Assembly: GCF_900128905.1 (NCBI RefSeq)
Contig: NZ_FQTV01000002.1
Coordinates: 62,001 to 126,000 of the forward strand
Source: Bacteroides luti
GTDB lineage: Bacteria > Bacteroidota > Bacteroidia > Bacteroidales > Bacteroidaceae
Length of the DNA: 64,000 bases
Direction of reading: 5' to 3'
Shown here: one piece after another, positions 1-9,040 of the stretch
How positions within the stretch are numbered: position 1 is the stretch's first letter
Layout of the letters: the number at the start of each line of letters is the position of its first letter
Made by a program: the position numbers and the translations under genes
The notes under the pieces: generated by a model
What the model saw: only the letters and a program-made list of their open reading frames with translations
Told to the model about the DNA's origin: nothing
The model's database searches: none

Positions 1-1
1 A

Positions 2-292
2 AGACATACAAGTATGTATAAGGTCTATTCTGTTAATGACAATGCAGAAGATATACTGTATCAGATTACTGACAATGAGCCATTTAATAAATTAGATGAT
101 TTTACTAAATTTGATCAAAAAAATAAAACAATAACTCTTTTTTGCGATGGTGGTGCTTCCAATTATACAGAATTTATTTATAAACTGAATAATGATGGGG
201 ATGACTTTGTACCTTTAAAGAAAATTGTTGATACAGTCGATGGAGAAGAAATAGAATATAAAATTAAAGTTATAACTAGCAAAAAGGGATGA
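2..292 (+). CDS. 3' end of an unknown protein (cut by window edge)
   Basis: The frame is open to the left edge of the window. An ATG lies at 14, but four sense codons precede it, so this is probably the C-terminal part of a longer protein and not a complete 92-residue one. The visible sequence is hydrophilic, rich in Asp, Asn and Lys, with no signal peptide, membrane segment or motif I recognise. Its stop codon overlaps the ATG of the downstream membrane-protein gene (ATGA at 289-292), which implies translational coupling and a shared operon. The function is unknown. Confidence 0.5.
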   Translation, partial: RHTSMYKVYSVNDNAEDILYQITDNEPFNKLDDFTKFDQKNKTITLFCDGGASNYTEFIYKLNNDGDDFVPLKKIVDTVDGEEIEYKIKVITSKKG

Positions 293-1032
293 TGGTACAT
301 CTTAAATATTTTTATTCGAATTTAAAAAACGATATATGTGAAAAGAAGAAAACATTTATTATTTGGTTTATGATAATATATGTTGTACTTACGCTTATTC
401 CAATTCTATTGGAATACCTCTCATTTGAACGAAATAATATCAATCCCTGCTGCTCTCCATATAATGCAAATTATATATATTTCCCATTATGGCTATATTT
501 GTTGGGATCGATCTTTGCTTCAACTACGATGGTTTCAATAAATAGTAATTCAAAACAAAATATTTCTTTAAATGTACAAGTAACAGCTTTGGAAAAATAT
601 GTCACACATCTATTCATTATTATAATACTATTTCCTGTAGCATTTTTAGTAGCGTTTAAATTTGCCGATTATACTAGAGTCGCATTCTTTAATATATATT
701 ATTCTGCAAATTGTTATCCAATATCTTTAGTTAATGCGATAAGACACTGCTATAATCCTGTACTGGAATTCTCAGCAGGATTATTTGTACAATCAATTTT
801 TATATTAGGAAGTACAATCTGGCGCAGAAAATCATTCATAAAAACTGTAGCAATAGTATTTTCTTTGTATATAACTCTGGTTATACTAGAGACTCAATTT
901 GGAGGTTTTATATCAAGTATATTTAATAATATGAATTGGCTGATAGAAATTTTGGTATTCTTATCACTTTCACTTATAAACTGGAGACTTGGTTATTTGA
1001 ATTTAAGAATAAACAGTAATAAAATGAAGTAA
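289..1032 (+). CDS. Polytopic membrane protein, possibly an ABC-2-type permease
   Basis: This 247-residue protein has about six hydrophobic segments (roughly residues 22-42, 62-85, 103-127, 160-178, 187-208 and 215-235), separated by short polar loops, so it should sit in the inner membrane. The basic N-terminus (KKK near residue 20) suits a cytoplasmic N-terminus. The size and arrangement resemble small ABC-2-type permease subunits, but no ATPase gene is visible and I see no diagnostic motif, so the permease call is inference. The start at 289 overlaps the upstream stop (ATGA); a second ATG follows at 292. A short hairpin (1035-1056) follows the stop codon. Confidence 0.55.
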   Translation: MMVHLKYFYSNLKNDICEKKKTFIIWFMIIYVVLTLIPILLEYLSFERNNINPCCSPYNANYIYFPLWLYLLGSIFASTTMVSINSNSKQNISLNVQVTALEKYVTHLFIIIILFPVAFLVAFKFADYTRVAFFNIYYSANCYPISLVNAIRHCYNPVLEFSAGLFVQSIFILGSTIWRRKSFIKTVAIVFSLYITLVILETQFGGFISSIFNNMNWLIEILVFLSLSLINWRLGYLNLRINSNKMK

Positions 1033-1442
1033 TAATTCTCTCTAGCAATAGAGAATATGACAGATTGTGCAGCGGAAGATGCAGCAAGAAATGAAGATAG
1101 ACCTGTAAACGGACCTGTAAATAGGCTTGAAAAATTAAGGCCCATATAAAAGAATCAATCAGATGAGGGAATAAATGAGGGAGCAAAATAAACCTCTAAA
1201 TGATAATAAAGTATCTATAATTCCCGAGGCTACTACATCATAACAGAAAAGAAAGAAGAGAAATAGTACTGAAAATTCTTGCTGATATAAGTTTGGGTTG
1301 AAAGGCTAACTAAGATTATATAAAAAATTGACTATAAAGATTATAAGTCAAAAAAGTAAGTCATAAAATCAAAAAAGGAAGTGATATTGTCATTCTAAAA
1401 ATATATCTTTATGACTCATTGTTAATCTTTAAAAAACAGCCT
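1033..1442. other. Gene-free stretch with a possible decayed coding remnant
   Basis: These 410 bases hold no convincing gene. On the plus strand, 1057-1149 reads as a 30-codon open frame containing RPVNGPVNRLEKL. It is followed at about 1150-1190 by another frame with INEGAK and then by several stops. GPVN and NEG strings of this kind occur near the C-terminus of AlbA/AAA_4-type (RecG-like) ATP-binding proteins in Bacteroidales, so this may be the eroded tail of such a gene. An ORF on the opposite strand (1186-974) looks spurious. I see no consensus TAnnTTTG promoter directly before aldA. Confidence 0.3.
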
Positions 1443-2879
1443 ATGAAAAATCTAAAAATGTTTATCAATGGGAAATTTGTAGAAAATGCTTCCGACAAAT
1501 GGATTAATGTTCTGAACCCTTCGACTGAAGAAGTTATCTCACTTATGCCGGACGGTACTGCCGATGATGTAAAAGCAGCAATTGATGCTGCAGAAAAAGC
1601 TCAGCCAGCATGGGAGAAGATTCCGGCAGTGGAAAGAGCTAAATATCTTAGAATTATTGCAAATGGTATCAGAAAAAGAGAAGCTGAACTGACTGATATT
1701 ATTGTGAGAGAAGGAGGCAAAACGCAGGCATTGGCTAATGTTGAGGTTTTATTTACCGCTGATTATTTGGATTACATGGCCGAATGGGCCCGCCGTTATG
1801 AAGGCGAAATTATTCAAAGTGACAGACCAAAAGAAAATATATTCCTGTTTAAGAAACCTATTGGTGTTACTACAGGAATCCTTCCCTGGAATTTTCCGTT
1901 TTTCTTAATTGCCAGAAAAGCTGCTCCTGCATTGGTTACTGGTAATACGATTGTAATTAAACCAAGTCAGCTGACTCCTGAGAATGCTTATGTATTTGCT
2001 CAGGTTGTTGAAGAATCAGGCTTGCCTGCTGGCGTGTTCAATATAGTATTTGGTAAAGGTTCGGTAGTGGGTCATGAACTGGCAGCTAATCCAAAAGTGG
2101 GAATGGTTAGTCTCACTGGAAGTGTGGATGCAGGTCGACAGACTATGGCTGCTGCCTGTACTAATATCACTAAGGTATCTCTGGAACTAGGCGGAAAAGC
2201 TCCTGCTATTGTAATGAATGATGCAGACATTGATTTGGCTGTAAAATGCATTATTGCATCCCGGGTTATTAATACCGGACAGGTTTGCAACTGTTGCGAA
2301 CGTGTTTATGTGCATAAAGATGTAAAGGATGAATTCCAGAAAAAGGTGATTGAAGGAATGAAGAAGGTTACTTTTGGTGATCCTAGCAAAATTAAAGAAC
2401 TGGATATGGGGCCGCTGATTGATGCTAATTCGCTGAAATCTGTTCAGGATAAAGTGGATAAAGCCGTTAAGCAAGGAGCTAAGATTGCGTGTGGCGGTAA
2501 GAAGATAGATCAGAAAGGTTATTTCTTTGAACCTACTGTTCTTACTGATGTAACCCATGATATGGATATTGCACACGAAGAAACCTTTGGTCCGGTTCTG
2601 CCAATCATCGAATTTACTGATTTAGATAAGGCTATTGAATGGGCTAACGATTGCGAATACGGACTTACCTCATCTGTATATACAAAGAACCTGAATACTG
2701 CGTTGAAGTTGGTACGTAGTCTGAAGTTCGGTGAAACGTATGTGAACAGAGAGAACTTTGAGGCTATGCAGGGATTCCATGCCGGATGGCGTAAATCGGG
2801 TATTGGTGGTGCTGATGGTAAACACGGCCTGGAAGAGTATTTGCAAACTCATGTTGTTTATATTGAAACACAAGATTAA
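1443..2879 (+). CDS. aldA: Lactaldehyde dehydrogenase (AldA type)
   Basis: This is an NAD-dependent aldehyde dehydrogenase that should oxidise L-lactaldehyde, the end product of fucose and rhamnose breakdown, to L-lactate in the cytoplasm. From the ATG at 1443 it is 478 residues, almost exactly the length of E. coli AldA (479). It shares long stretches as I recall that protein, including TADYLDYMAEWARRYEGEI and NRENFEAMQGFHAGWRKSG. The catalytic Cys is C282 in GQVC and the general base is E248 in LELGG. A TTG at 1419 could start a slightly longer protein, but the family length and the N-terminal MKNLKMFINGKFV favour 1443. Its stop overlaps the next start by one base, tying it to lutABC. Glycolaldehyde is a known alternative substrate of the family. 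Confidence 0.93.
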   Translation: MKNLKMFINGKFVENASDKWINVLNPSTEEVISLMPDGTADDVKAAIDAAEKAQPAWEKIPAVERAKYLRIIANGIRKREAELTDIIVREGGKTQALANVEVLFTADYLDYMAEWARRYEGEIIQSDRPKENIFLFKKPIGVTTGILPWNFPFFLIARKAAPALVTGNTIVIKPSQLTPENAYVFAQVVEESGLPAGVFNIVFGKGSVVGHELAANPKVGMVSLTGSVDAGRQTMAAACTNITKVSLELGGKAPAIVMNDADIDLAVKCIIASRVINTGQVCNCCERVYVHKDVKDEFQKKVIEGMKKVTFGDPSKIKELDMGPLIDANSLKSVQDKVDKAVKQGAKIACGGKKIDQKGYFFEPTVLTDVTHDMDIAHEETFGPVLPIIEFTDLDKAIEWANDCEYGLTSSVYTKNLNTALKLVRSLKFGETYVNRENFEAMQGFHAGWRKSGIGGADGKHGLEEYLQTHVVYIETQD

Positions 2880-3631
2880 TGGATAAATCACTTAAAATAG
2901 GATTGTTTATTCCTTGTTATGTAAATGCGGTTTATCCGGAAGTGGGTATCGCTACTTATAAATTGCTGAAATACTTTGGATTAAATATTGACTATCCTAT
3001 GAATCAGACCTGCTGCGGCCAGCCTATGGCCAATGCAGGTTTTGAAGAAAAAGGTCTGGCTACGATAAAAAAGTTCGGAGATATATTCAAAGACTATGAT
3101 TATGTGGTGGGACCTTCGGCTAGTTGTGTGGCTTTTGTGAAAGAAAACCATCCGCAGATTCTGGCAGCTCATGGACATGCTTGCCAGACTGAAGGTAAGA
3201 TTTACGATGTGTGCGAGTTTTTGCATGACATTGTTAAGCCGGATAATCTTCCGGGTGAATTTCCTCATAAGGTAAGTGTGCACAATAGCTGTCACGGAGT
3301 ACGGGAATTAAATCTTTCTTCGGCAAGCGAACTGAATATTCCTATGTATTCCAAGATAAAGGATCTCCTTTCTTTAAAGAAGGGAATTGAAATTGAAGAA
3401 CCGGAAAGAGTGGATGAATGCTGCGGATTCGGGGGAATGTTTGCCGTCGAGGAAGAGGCGGTGTCCTGTGCTATGGGAAGGGATAAGCTGCAGAATCACA
3501 TGAATACCGGTGCCGAGTATATTACCGGTGCCGACAGTTCGTGCCTGATGCACATGCAAGGAATAGCCCGAAGGGATAAATTACCTGTTAAGTTCATTCA
3601 TGCTGTCGAAATATTAGCTAGTGGATTATGA
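2879..3631 (+). CDS. lutA: L-lactate utilization iron-sulfur protein LutA/LldE
   Basis: This is a subunit of the flavin-independent L-lactate dehydrogenase complex LutABC (LldEFG), which oxidises L-lactate to pyruvate. The 250-residue protein has two cysteine-rich CCG domains, with the signatures QTCCGQPMANAG (about residues 43-54) and DECCGFGGMF (about 181-190), as expected for this family and related heterodisulfide-reductase-like subunits. It has no signal peptide or membrane segment, so it is cytoplasmic. The start codon overlaps the aldA stop by one base and its stop overlaps the lutB start by four, so the four genes form a tightly coupled operon. The assignment is strong because A, B and C follow in the canonical order. 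Confidence 0.93.
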   Translation: MDKSLKIGLFIPCYVNAVYPEVGIATYKLLKYFGLNIDYPMNQTCCGQPMANAGFEEKGLATIKKFGDIFKDYDYVVGPSASCVAFVKENHPQILAAHGHACQTEGKIYDVCEFLHDIVKPDNLPGEFPHKVSVHNSCHGVRELNLSSASELNIPMYSKIKDLLSLKKGIEIEEPERVDECCGFGGMFAVEEEAVSCAMGRDKLQNHMNTGAEYITGADSSCLMHMQGIARRDKLPVKFIHAVEILASGL

Positions 3632-4995
3632 ATAAAAATCATGTTACAGCTGCAGAGGCTTTCCTTAGTAATAAAGAGGGAGCGCAGTGGCATAACGAAA
3701 CTCTTTGGGGTACACGCGTAAAAAGAGATAATCTGGCGAAGGGTATTCCTGAATGGGAGGAGTTGCGCGAACTGGCAAGTAAGATAAAGATGCACTCCAT
3801 TACTCATCTGGATCATTATCTTCTGCAATTTGCTGAGGCTGCTGAAAAAAATGGTGCAACCGTACACTGGGCTAAAGATGATACGGAGCACAACGATATT
3901 GTTCTGGAAATTCTTCGTAAAAACAATGCGGAGAAGGTTGTGAAAAGTAAGTCGATGCTGACGGAGGAATGTCATTTGGATGATTTCCTGATTGAAAACG
4001 GCATTGATGTTATTGAAAGCGATTTGGGTGAACGGATTCTTCAGTTATTGAAGCAGCCGCCCAGTCACATTGTAATGCCGGCCATTCACCTGAAAAGGCA
4101 GATTATAGGGGAGCTTTTTGAAGAAAAGCTGAATACCGAAAAAAGAAATTCCGATCCCACTTATCTTACCGGTTGCATGCGTGAGAATCTCCGGAAAGAG
4201 TTCCTTTCTGCAAAAGTGGCGATGACCGGAGCTAATTTCGGTGTAGCCGAGACGGGTGATATAGTTGTCTGTACAAACGAAGGTAATGCTGATATGGGAA
4301 CATCTCAGGCCGATATTCATATTGTATCAATTGGGATTGAAAAGGTGATTCCTAATCGTGAGTCATTAGGTGTTTTCACTCGTCTGTTGGCAAGATCGGC
4401 AACCGGACAACCAATAACTTCTTATACTTCTCATTATTGTAAACCCCGCAAGGGAGGTGAATTGCATATTATTTTAGTGGATAATGGAAGAAGTGATATT
4501 TTAGGAAACAAGGATCACTTGCAAACATTGAAATGTATCCGTTGCGGAGCTTGTATGAATACTTGTCCTGTTTACCGGAGAAGTGGTGGCTATTCTTATT
4601 CGTATTTCATTCCCGGTCCTATTGGTATTAATCTGGGAATGCTGAATGCACCGCAGGTATATTATACTAACTTACCGGCTTGTACTCTCTGCTTCTCATG
4701 TAACAATGTCTGTCCGGTAAAAATAGATCTAGGTAATCAGATTTATAAATGGAGGCAGGGGCTTGATGCAATTGGCAAAGCAAATCCTGCTAAAAAAGTA
4801 CTGTCTGGCGGAATGAGTTTTCTTTTTAATCATCCCGGGCTTTTTCACAGTGCGTTGAAAATGGCACCGATAGTTAATAAAATACCGCGTTCGCTGAAAT
4901 ATAATAAGTTCAATGAATGGGGCATTGGAAGAGAATTGCCGGAGTTTGCCCCTGAATCATTTACCTCCTGGTGGAAGAAAAACGTTAAGCGATGA
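3628..4995 (+). CDS. lutB: L-lactate utilization protein LutB/LldF
   Basis: This is the large subunit of the L-lactate oxidising complex. The N-terminal two thirds is a LUD domain (about residues 60-290). The C-terminal part carries two [4Fe-4S] ferredoxin motifs, CIRCGACMNTCP (about 307-318) and CTLCFSCNNVCP (about 351-362), which would pass electrons from lactate to an acceptor. At 455 residues the length is normal for LutB. The ATG overlaps the lutA stop by four bases (ATGA) and the protein ends four bases into lutC. No other lactate dehydrogenase gene is visible nearby. The position directly behind aldA suggests that lactate made from lactaldehyde is consumed on the spot. Confidence 0.93.
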   Translation: MNKNHVTAAEAFLSNKEGAQWHNETLWGTRVKRDNLAKGIPEWEELRELASKIKMHSITHLDHYLLQFAEAAEKNGATVHWAKDDTEHNDIVLEILRKNNAEKVVKSKSMLTEECHLDDFLIENGIDVIESDLGERILQLLKQPPSHIVMPAIHLKRQIIGELFEEKLNTEKRNSDPTYLTGCMRENLRKEFLSAKVAMTGANFGVAETGDIVVCTNEGNADMGTSQADIHIVSIGIEKVIPNRESLGVFTRLLARSATGQPITSYTSHYCKPRKGGELHIILVDNGRSDILGNKDHLQTLKCIRCGACMNTCPVYRRSGGYSYSYFIPGPIGINLGMLNAPQVYYTNLPACTLCFSCNNVCPVKIDLGNQIYKWRQGLDAIGKANPAKKVLSGGMSFLFNHPGLFHSALKMAPIVNKIPRSLKYNKFNEWGIGRELPEFAPESFTSWWKKNVKR

Positions 4996-5567
4996 ATAGC
5001 AAAGAACAGATTTTAAATAATATCAGGCAGCATAATCTGGAACAGTATGATATGCCTGTGATTGAACTGGATGCCATACAGTTTCCTGATAAAATTAACC
5101 AGTTTATTGAGGTCAGTAAAGCTGTGGGTGGCAATGCCGTTTTATTGAAGGAAGGTGAGGATATAAATCAATTAATAGCCGAACTGTATCCGGATGCTAA
5201 AACAATTGCATCTAATGTACCCGATATTAATTCGACTATGGATCCGGATTCTGTCAATAATCCTCGAGAACTGAACGGTGTTAATCTGGGAATAGTTGAA
5301 GGGGCGTTTGGTGTAGCAGAAAACGGAACTGTGTGGATTCCTCAGCATGTAAAAGAGAGAGCTCTCTATTTTATTGCGGATAGTTTGGTAATCCTTCTCG
5401 ATAAAGAGAGTCTGGTAGATACTATGCATGAGGCATATAAAAGACAGCAATTTAACGATTACGGATTTGGAGTTTTTATATCCGGCCCTTCTAAAACTGC
5501 AGATATTGAGCAGGCTTTAGTTAAAGGTGCTCATGGTGCTAAGGAGGTGACGGTTATTCTGAAATAA
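4992..5567 (+). CDS. lutC: L-lactate utilization protein LutC/LldG
   Basis: This is the third subunit of the LutABC lactate-oxidation complex, a single LUD-domain protein of 191 residues. The characteristic LUD region GAFGVAENGTVWIP lies near residues 107-120, resembling the matching part of LutB (NFGVAETGDIVV). The start overlaps the lutB stop by four bases. No signal peptide or metal-binding motif is present, as expected for LutC, whose exact biochemical role remains less clear than those of A and B. The operon ends here and is followed by an inverted repeat at 5633-5695. Confidence 0.9.
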   Translation: MNSKEQILNNIRQHNLEQYDMPVIELDAIQFPDKINQFIEVSKAVGGNAVLLKEGEDINQLIAELYPDAKTIASNVPDINSTMDPDSVNNPRELNGVNLGIVEGAFGVAENGTVWIPQHVKERALYFIADSLVILLDKESLVDTMHEAYKRQQFNDYGFGVFISGPSKTADIEQALVKGAHGAKEVTVILK

Positions 5568-5632
5568 ACAATTTTTGTTTAATCTTTAAATAGGGTAAAT
5601 AATTTTTGTTTTATAATTAAAGTTAGCAATGG

Positions 5633-5695
5633 ATGTTCACCGAAACGAAAGACTTTTAAAGTTGAAATTATAAAGGTCCGGGTTTCGGTGAACAT
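5633..5695. terminator. 14-bp perfect inverted repeat between lutC and the TonB receptor gene
   Basis: The arms ATGTTCACCGAAAC (5633-5646) and GTTTCGGTGAACAT (5682-5695) are perfectly complementary around a 35-base loop. On the plus strand the right arm is followed by a run of five T, which suits a terminator for the lut operon. The facing minus-strand gene ends at 5719. The long loop, which holds its own small palindrome ACTTTTAAAGT, is unusual for a plain terminator. Confidence 0.5.
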
Positions 5696-5718
5696 TGTTT
5701 TTATGAAAGGTCTATTTG

Positions 5719-8091
5719 CTAAAACTCAAAGGTTATGCCCAAAGTAGGAATCACTGTACCACTATTCTGACTGATATATTTCATTTTATACCGTTGCTGA
5801 TTTGCAGGAGCGGAAGGATTTTCAATTACTCCGGTACTCATTAAGGCATCGGCTTGCTTAATCTGACTACCTGTTATATTCTGTAAATCAATGTAGAAAC
5901 CAAGCATGTATTTCTTAATATAGAAAGTTTTATCAACTCTCAGGTCAATGCGGGTATAGGCAGATAAACGTTCGGTGTTGTATTCGGAATAGTCGTAATA
6001 AGCCCTGCCTTGCGCATCCCATGCCGTTACCAGTGATGATTTTTCTACATCATAAGGAGTGTAAGGCGCACCACCTATACTGCTTATTTTTGCTCCGAAA
6101 CTCCAGTTCTTTTCAAAGTTGTACGTACCTCCCAGATTGAAGATGTATTTGTTATCCCACGAAGAGGCGATATATGGACTTATCTCATTTTTTCGGTATT
6201 CACTTTTAAAGAGGGTGAGGGCGGAGGATAGATTTAGCTTTTTCACGATAATCCACTTAGCCATCAACTCAATACCATACGAACGCCCCTGAGCAGTGGG
6301 TGTAAGTTCCTCATTTCCTACCACACCATAATCGGCTCCTTTATCTGCCAACGGGATATTATCATTTATGGAAAAAGGAATATTATCGTACTTTTTGTAG
6401 AATCCTTCGGCAGTAATCTGAAGGTTCTCGCTATGCTTGTAAGTTAGTCCGGCACTGTATTGATCGACAGTTATATATCCAAGATTTTTATTGACATAAA
6501 TACCATTGTTATCTTTATAACCAAGAGCGGTATAAGCCGGTAACTGATAATACCGTCCTACATTGCCACTGAAATAAACATCGCCTATAATCTGGTAGGA
6601 GAGAGACAACCTTGGTGAAAGTTGATTATTGAGCTTATTCATCTGTGAGGTATAATTGCAGGCATCACCTCTTACGCCCAGTGAGACAGTCATTCGTTCA
6701 TCCGGTGATTCATAATTCATGGTTCCGAAGAATCCCCAGCGCAGCATATCCAGAAAGGTGTGATACTTATATGTCTTAGATTGATCTGTGTATGCCTTTT
6801 GAAATGTGTTATTGCTATATTGTGTGTGATCCAGATTTGCTCCGAAACTCACTTTTACAGCCCCAAAGGTAGAAACATTTTCTACACGCAGTTTAGTTTC
6901 CTGCTCAAGCGAACCATATTTCAATGTCAGATTATCAGGGCTGCTTTCATCATTTCTCAGATATTTTGTGAGGTGATTATTCAGATAACTGTGACTCAAA
7001 ACTACTGTCTGGATATGTGCGCCTGCATAATGTTTGTATACCGAACCAAGAGTGAATGTTTCCTGCTTAACAGTGGGCAGATAGCTGAGTATATATTCTG
7101 CCTTTTCGCCCGTAAGATTTGTATTGAGTTTCATATTGTCAATACCTGTAAGTCCAAGGAATGTAATTTCATTATGCTGGGAAAGTCGTGTTTTTGTTTT
7201 AAACTGTGCATCGGTATATGTAGGCAGGAAAGGCAATCCCAAAGCTTTGAAAAGGAATTGCAGGTATGACTGACGAACAGAAGCCAGATAAGTTGTCTTT
7301 TTACTTAGTTTACCATTAGAGGTTAAAGAAAACTCGGATGCTCCGAGAGTAGCTTTCATGGAGTTCTTTTCCATATTTCCGTCACGCAACTTGAAATCGA
7401 GCACGGAGCTCAGTGCATTTCCTTTGCTTGCGGGAAAAGCCCCGGTATAAAAACTAACTTCACGGATGAGGTCGGCATTAATAATTCCAACCGGTCCGCC
7501 GGATGCTCCCTGCGTACTGAAGTGATTAATATTGGGAATCTCCACTCCATCCATATAGAAACGGTTTTCTGAAGGACCGCCTCCCCGGACAATCAGGTCG
7601 TTACGGTATCCCACAGGTGAGTATCCCACGCCTGCATAGTTTTGCACAATGCGTGAAATGTCGCGGTTAGCTCCCGGACTTTTCTCTATTTCCTGCAACC
7701 CTATCAGGCGAAGCCCAACAGGACTTTCGGGATTTCTTCTGAACATAGAAGCTGTAACGCTTACTTCGCCCAGTTGAGTAACGCTTTCTTCAAGTTCTAC
7801 CGTTATAAAGAGATCTTTTGTGGAGATAATATATTCGGGGGTGAGCACTGTGTTGTATCCTACTGCTGAAATCTGTAGTCTATATATTCCCGGTACTACA
7901 TTCTGAATGTTGAATTTTCCCACAGAATCTGTCACTGCTCCTTGTCCGGTTCCATTAATACCTATACTTGCAAAGGATATTGGTTCTCGTTTTCCTTTGT
8001 CGATTACTATTCCTTTTATGGAATGTTTTTGTTGTGCCACGGTGGTCAGAGCGACCAACACAAAAATAATCAGGGATATTATCTTTTTCAT
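5719..8091 (-). CDS. TonB-dependent outer-membrane receptor with carboxypeptidase-like regulatory domain
   Basis: This 790-residue protein is predicted to import an unknown ligand across the outer membrane using TonB energy. After the signal peptide (cleavage near TVAQQ, residue 20) comes a CarboxypepD_reg-like beta-sandwich (about 24-110), then a plug domain (about 125-240, with DLIVRGGGPSENRFYMDG), then a beta-barrel ending in a typical terminal Phe (LGITFEF). It is shorter than SusC proteins and lacks a SusD partner, so it belongs to the general TonB receptor group and not to glycan-uptake SusC pairs. No iron-uptake or vitamin signature is recognisable. Neighbours are convergent or divergent and give no clue to the ligand. 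Confidence 0.88.
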   Translation of the reverse strand: MKKIISLIIFVLVALTTVAQQKHSIKGIVIDKGKREPISFASIGINGTGQGAVTDSVGKFNIQNVVPGIYRLQISAVGYNTVLTPEYIISTKDLFITVELEESVTQLGEVSVTASMFRRNPESPVGLRLIGLQEIEKSPGANRDISRIVQNYAGVGYSPVGYRNDLIVRGGGPSENRFYMDGVEIPNINHFSTQGASGGPVGIINADLIREVSFYTGAFPASKGNALSSVLDFKLRDGNMEKNSMKATLGASEFSLTSNGKLSKKTTYLASVRQSYLQFLFKALGLPFLPTYTDAQFKTKTRLSQHNEITFLGLTGIDNMKLNTNLTGEKAEYILSYLPTVKQETFTLGSVYKHYAGAHIQTVVLSHSYLNNHLTKYLRNDESSPDNLTLKYGSLEQETKLRVENVSTFGAVKVSFGANLDHTQYSNNTFQKAYTDQSKTYKYHTFLDMLRWGFFGTMNYESPDERMTVSLGVRGDACNYTSQMNKLNNQLSPRLSLSYQIIGDVYFSGNVGRYYQLPAYTALGYKDNNGIYVNKNLGYITVDQYSAGLTYKHSENLQITAEGFYKKYDNIPFSINDNIPLADKGADYGVVGNEELTPTAQGRSYGIELMAKWIIVKKLNLSSALTLFKSEYRKNEISPYIASSWDNKYIFNLGGTYNFEKNWSFGAKISSIGGAPYTPYDVEKSSLVTAWDAQGRAYYDYSEYNTERLSAYTRIDLRVDKTFYIKKYMLGFYIDLQNITGSQIKQADALMSTGVIENPSAPANQQRYKMKYISQNSGTVIPTLGITFEF

Positions 8092-8208
8092 AAATTGTCG
8101 TATTTTTTACTAATAACAAAAATCGGAATAAAAATGTTATAATCCTTTTTCTTTTTATTTAATTTTGTAGAATTCTAAAATTTAGAACAATATAAGTATT
8201 AATAATTA

Positions 8209-9033
8209 ATGAACATGAAAAACCGTATTATTTCTTTATCTGTTTTTTTGCTTTTTCTTGCAGTGAGTCTGCATGCAGCAAAGGTAGATACATTGTTAGT
8301 GAAAAGCCCGTCTATGAATAAAGACGTACAGGTGGTTGTAATTTCTCCTGAAGCGACTAAGGCCTCAAAGAGTGCAACCTATCCGGTACTTTATCTTTTG
8401 CATGGCTATAGTGGTAATGCCAAAAGCTGGATACAGTTGAAACCAAATTTACCTGAAATTGCTGATCAGAATAAGATGATCATAGTATGTCCTGATGGTA
8501 AAAACAGTTGGTATTGGGATAGTCCAAAGGATTCTTCCTATCGTTACGAAACATTTGTATCAGATGAATTAGTGAAGTATATTGATAATCATTATAAAAC
8601 TGTTGCAGAAAAGAAAGGTCGTGCTATTACTGGTTTAAGTATGGGTGGTCACGGAGCGTTGTGGCTTGCTTTCCGTCACAAAGATATTTTTGGTGCAGCA
8701 GGAAGTACCAGTGGTGGAGTAGACATTCGTCCTTTTCCAACTAACTGGGAAATGAGTAAACAGCTGGGTGAGTTTGCTTACAATAAGAAATCATGGGATG
8801 AACATACTGTAATTAATCAGATTGATAAAATTGAAAACGGCGACCTTGCTATTATTATTGATTGCGGAGAAGGTGATTTCTTTCTTAATGTGAATAAAGA
8901 TCTCCACGAACGGTTATTGGGACGGAAAATCAATCATGATTTCATTACCCGTCCCGGAGGTCATAGCGGTCAATATTGGAATAATTCCATTGACTATCAG
9001 TTGTTGTTCTTTAAAAAGTTCTTTGAAAGATAA
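8209..9033 (+). CDS. Secreted alpha/beta-hydrolase esterase (esterase D/putative esterase family)
   Basis: This 274-residue protein carries an N-terminal signal peptide (residues 1-24, ending LHAAK) and should act in the periplasm or outside the cell. The fold is an alpha/beta hydrolase of the putative esterase family, which includes S-formylglutathione hydrolases and acetyl- or feruloyl-xylan esterases. The nucleophile is S144 in GLSMGGHG, the oxyanion region is LLHGYSG (residues 63-69), the acid is probably the Asp of IIIDCGEGD, and the His lies in PGGHSG near the C-terminus. A second in-frame ATG at 8215 is an equally good start. A -7 element TAATTTTG lies at 8160-8167. The natural ester is not evident. 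Confidence 0.83.
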   Translation: MNMKNRIISLSVFLLFLAVSLHAAKVDTLLVKSPSMNKDVQVVVISPEATKASKSATYPVLYLLHGYSGNAKSWIQLKPNLPEIADQNKMIIVCPDGKNSWYWDSPKDSSYRYETFVSDELVKYIDNHYKTVAEKKGRAITGLSMGGHGALWLAFRHKDIFGAAGSTSGGVDIRPFPTNWEMSKQLGEFAYNKKSWDEHTVINQIDKIENGDLAIIIDCGEGDFFLNVNKDLHERLLGRKINHDFITRPGGHSGQYWNNSIDYQLLFFKKFFER

Positions 9034-9040
9034 CCGCTTG

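Noticed and set aside
974..1186. Minus-strand open frame overlapping the membrane-protein gene
   Set aside because: Leu/His/Pro-rich shadow translation; the opposite strand shows the possible coding remnant.
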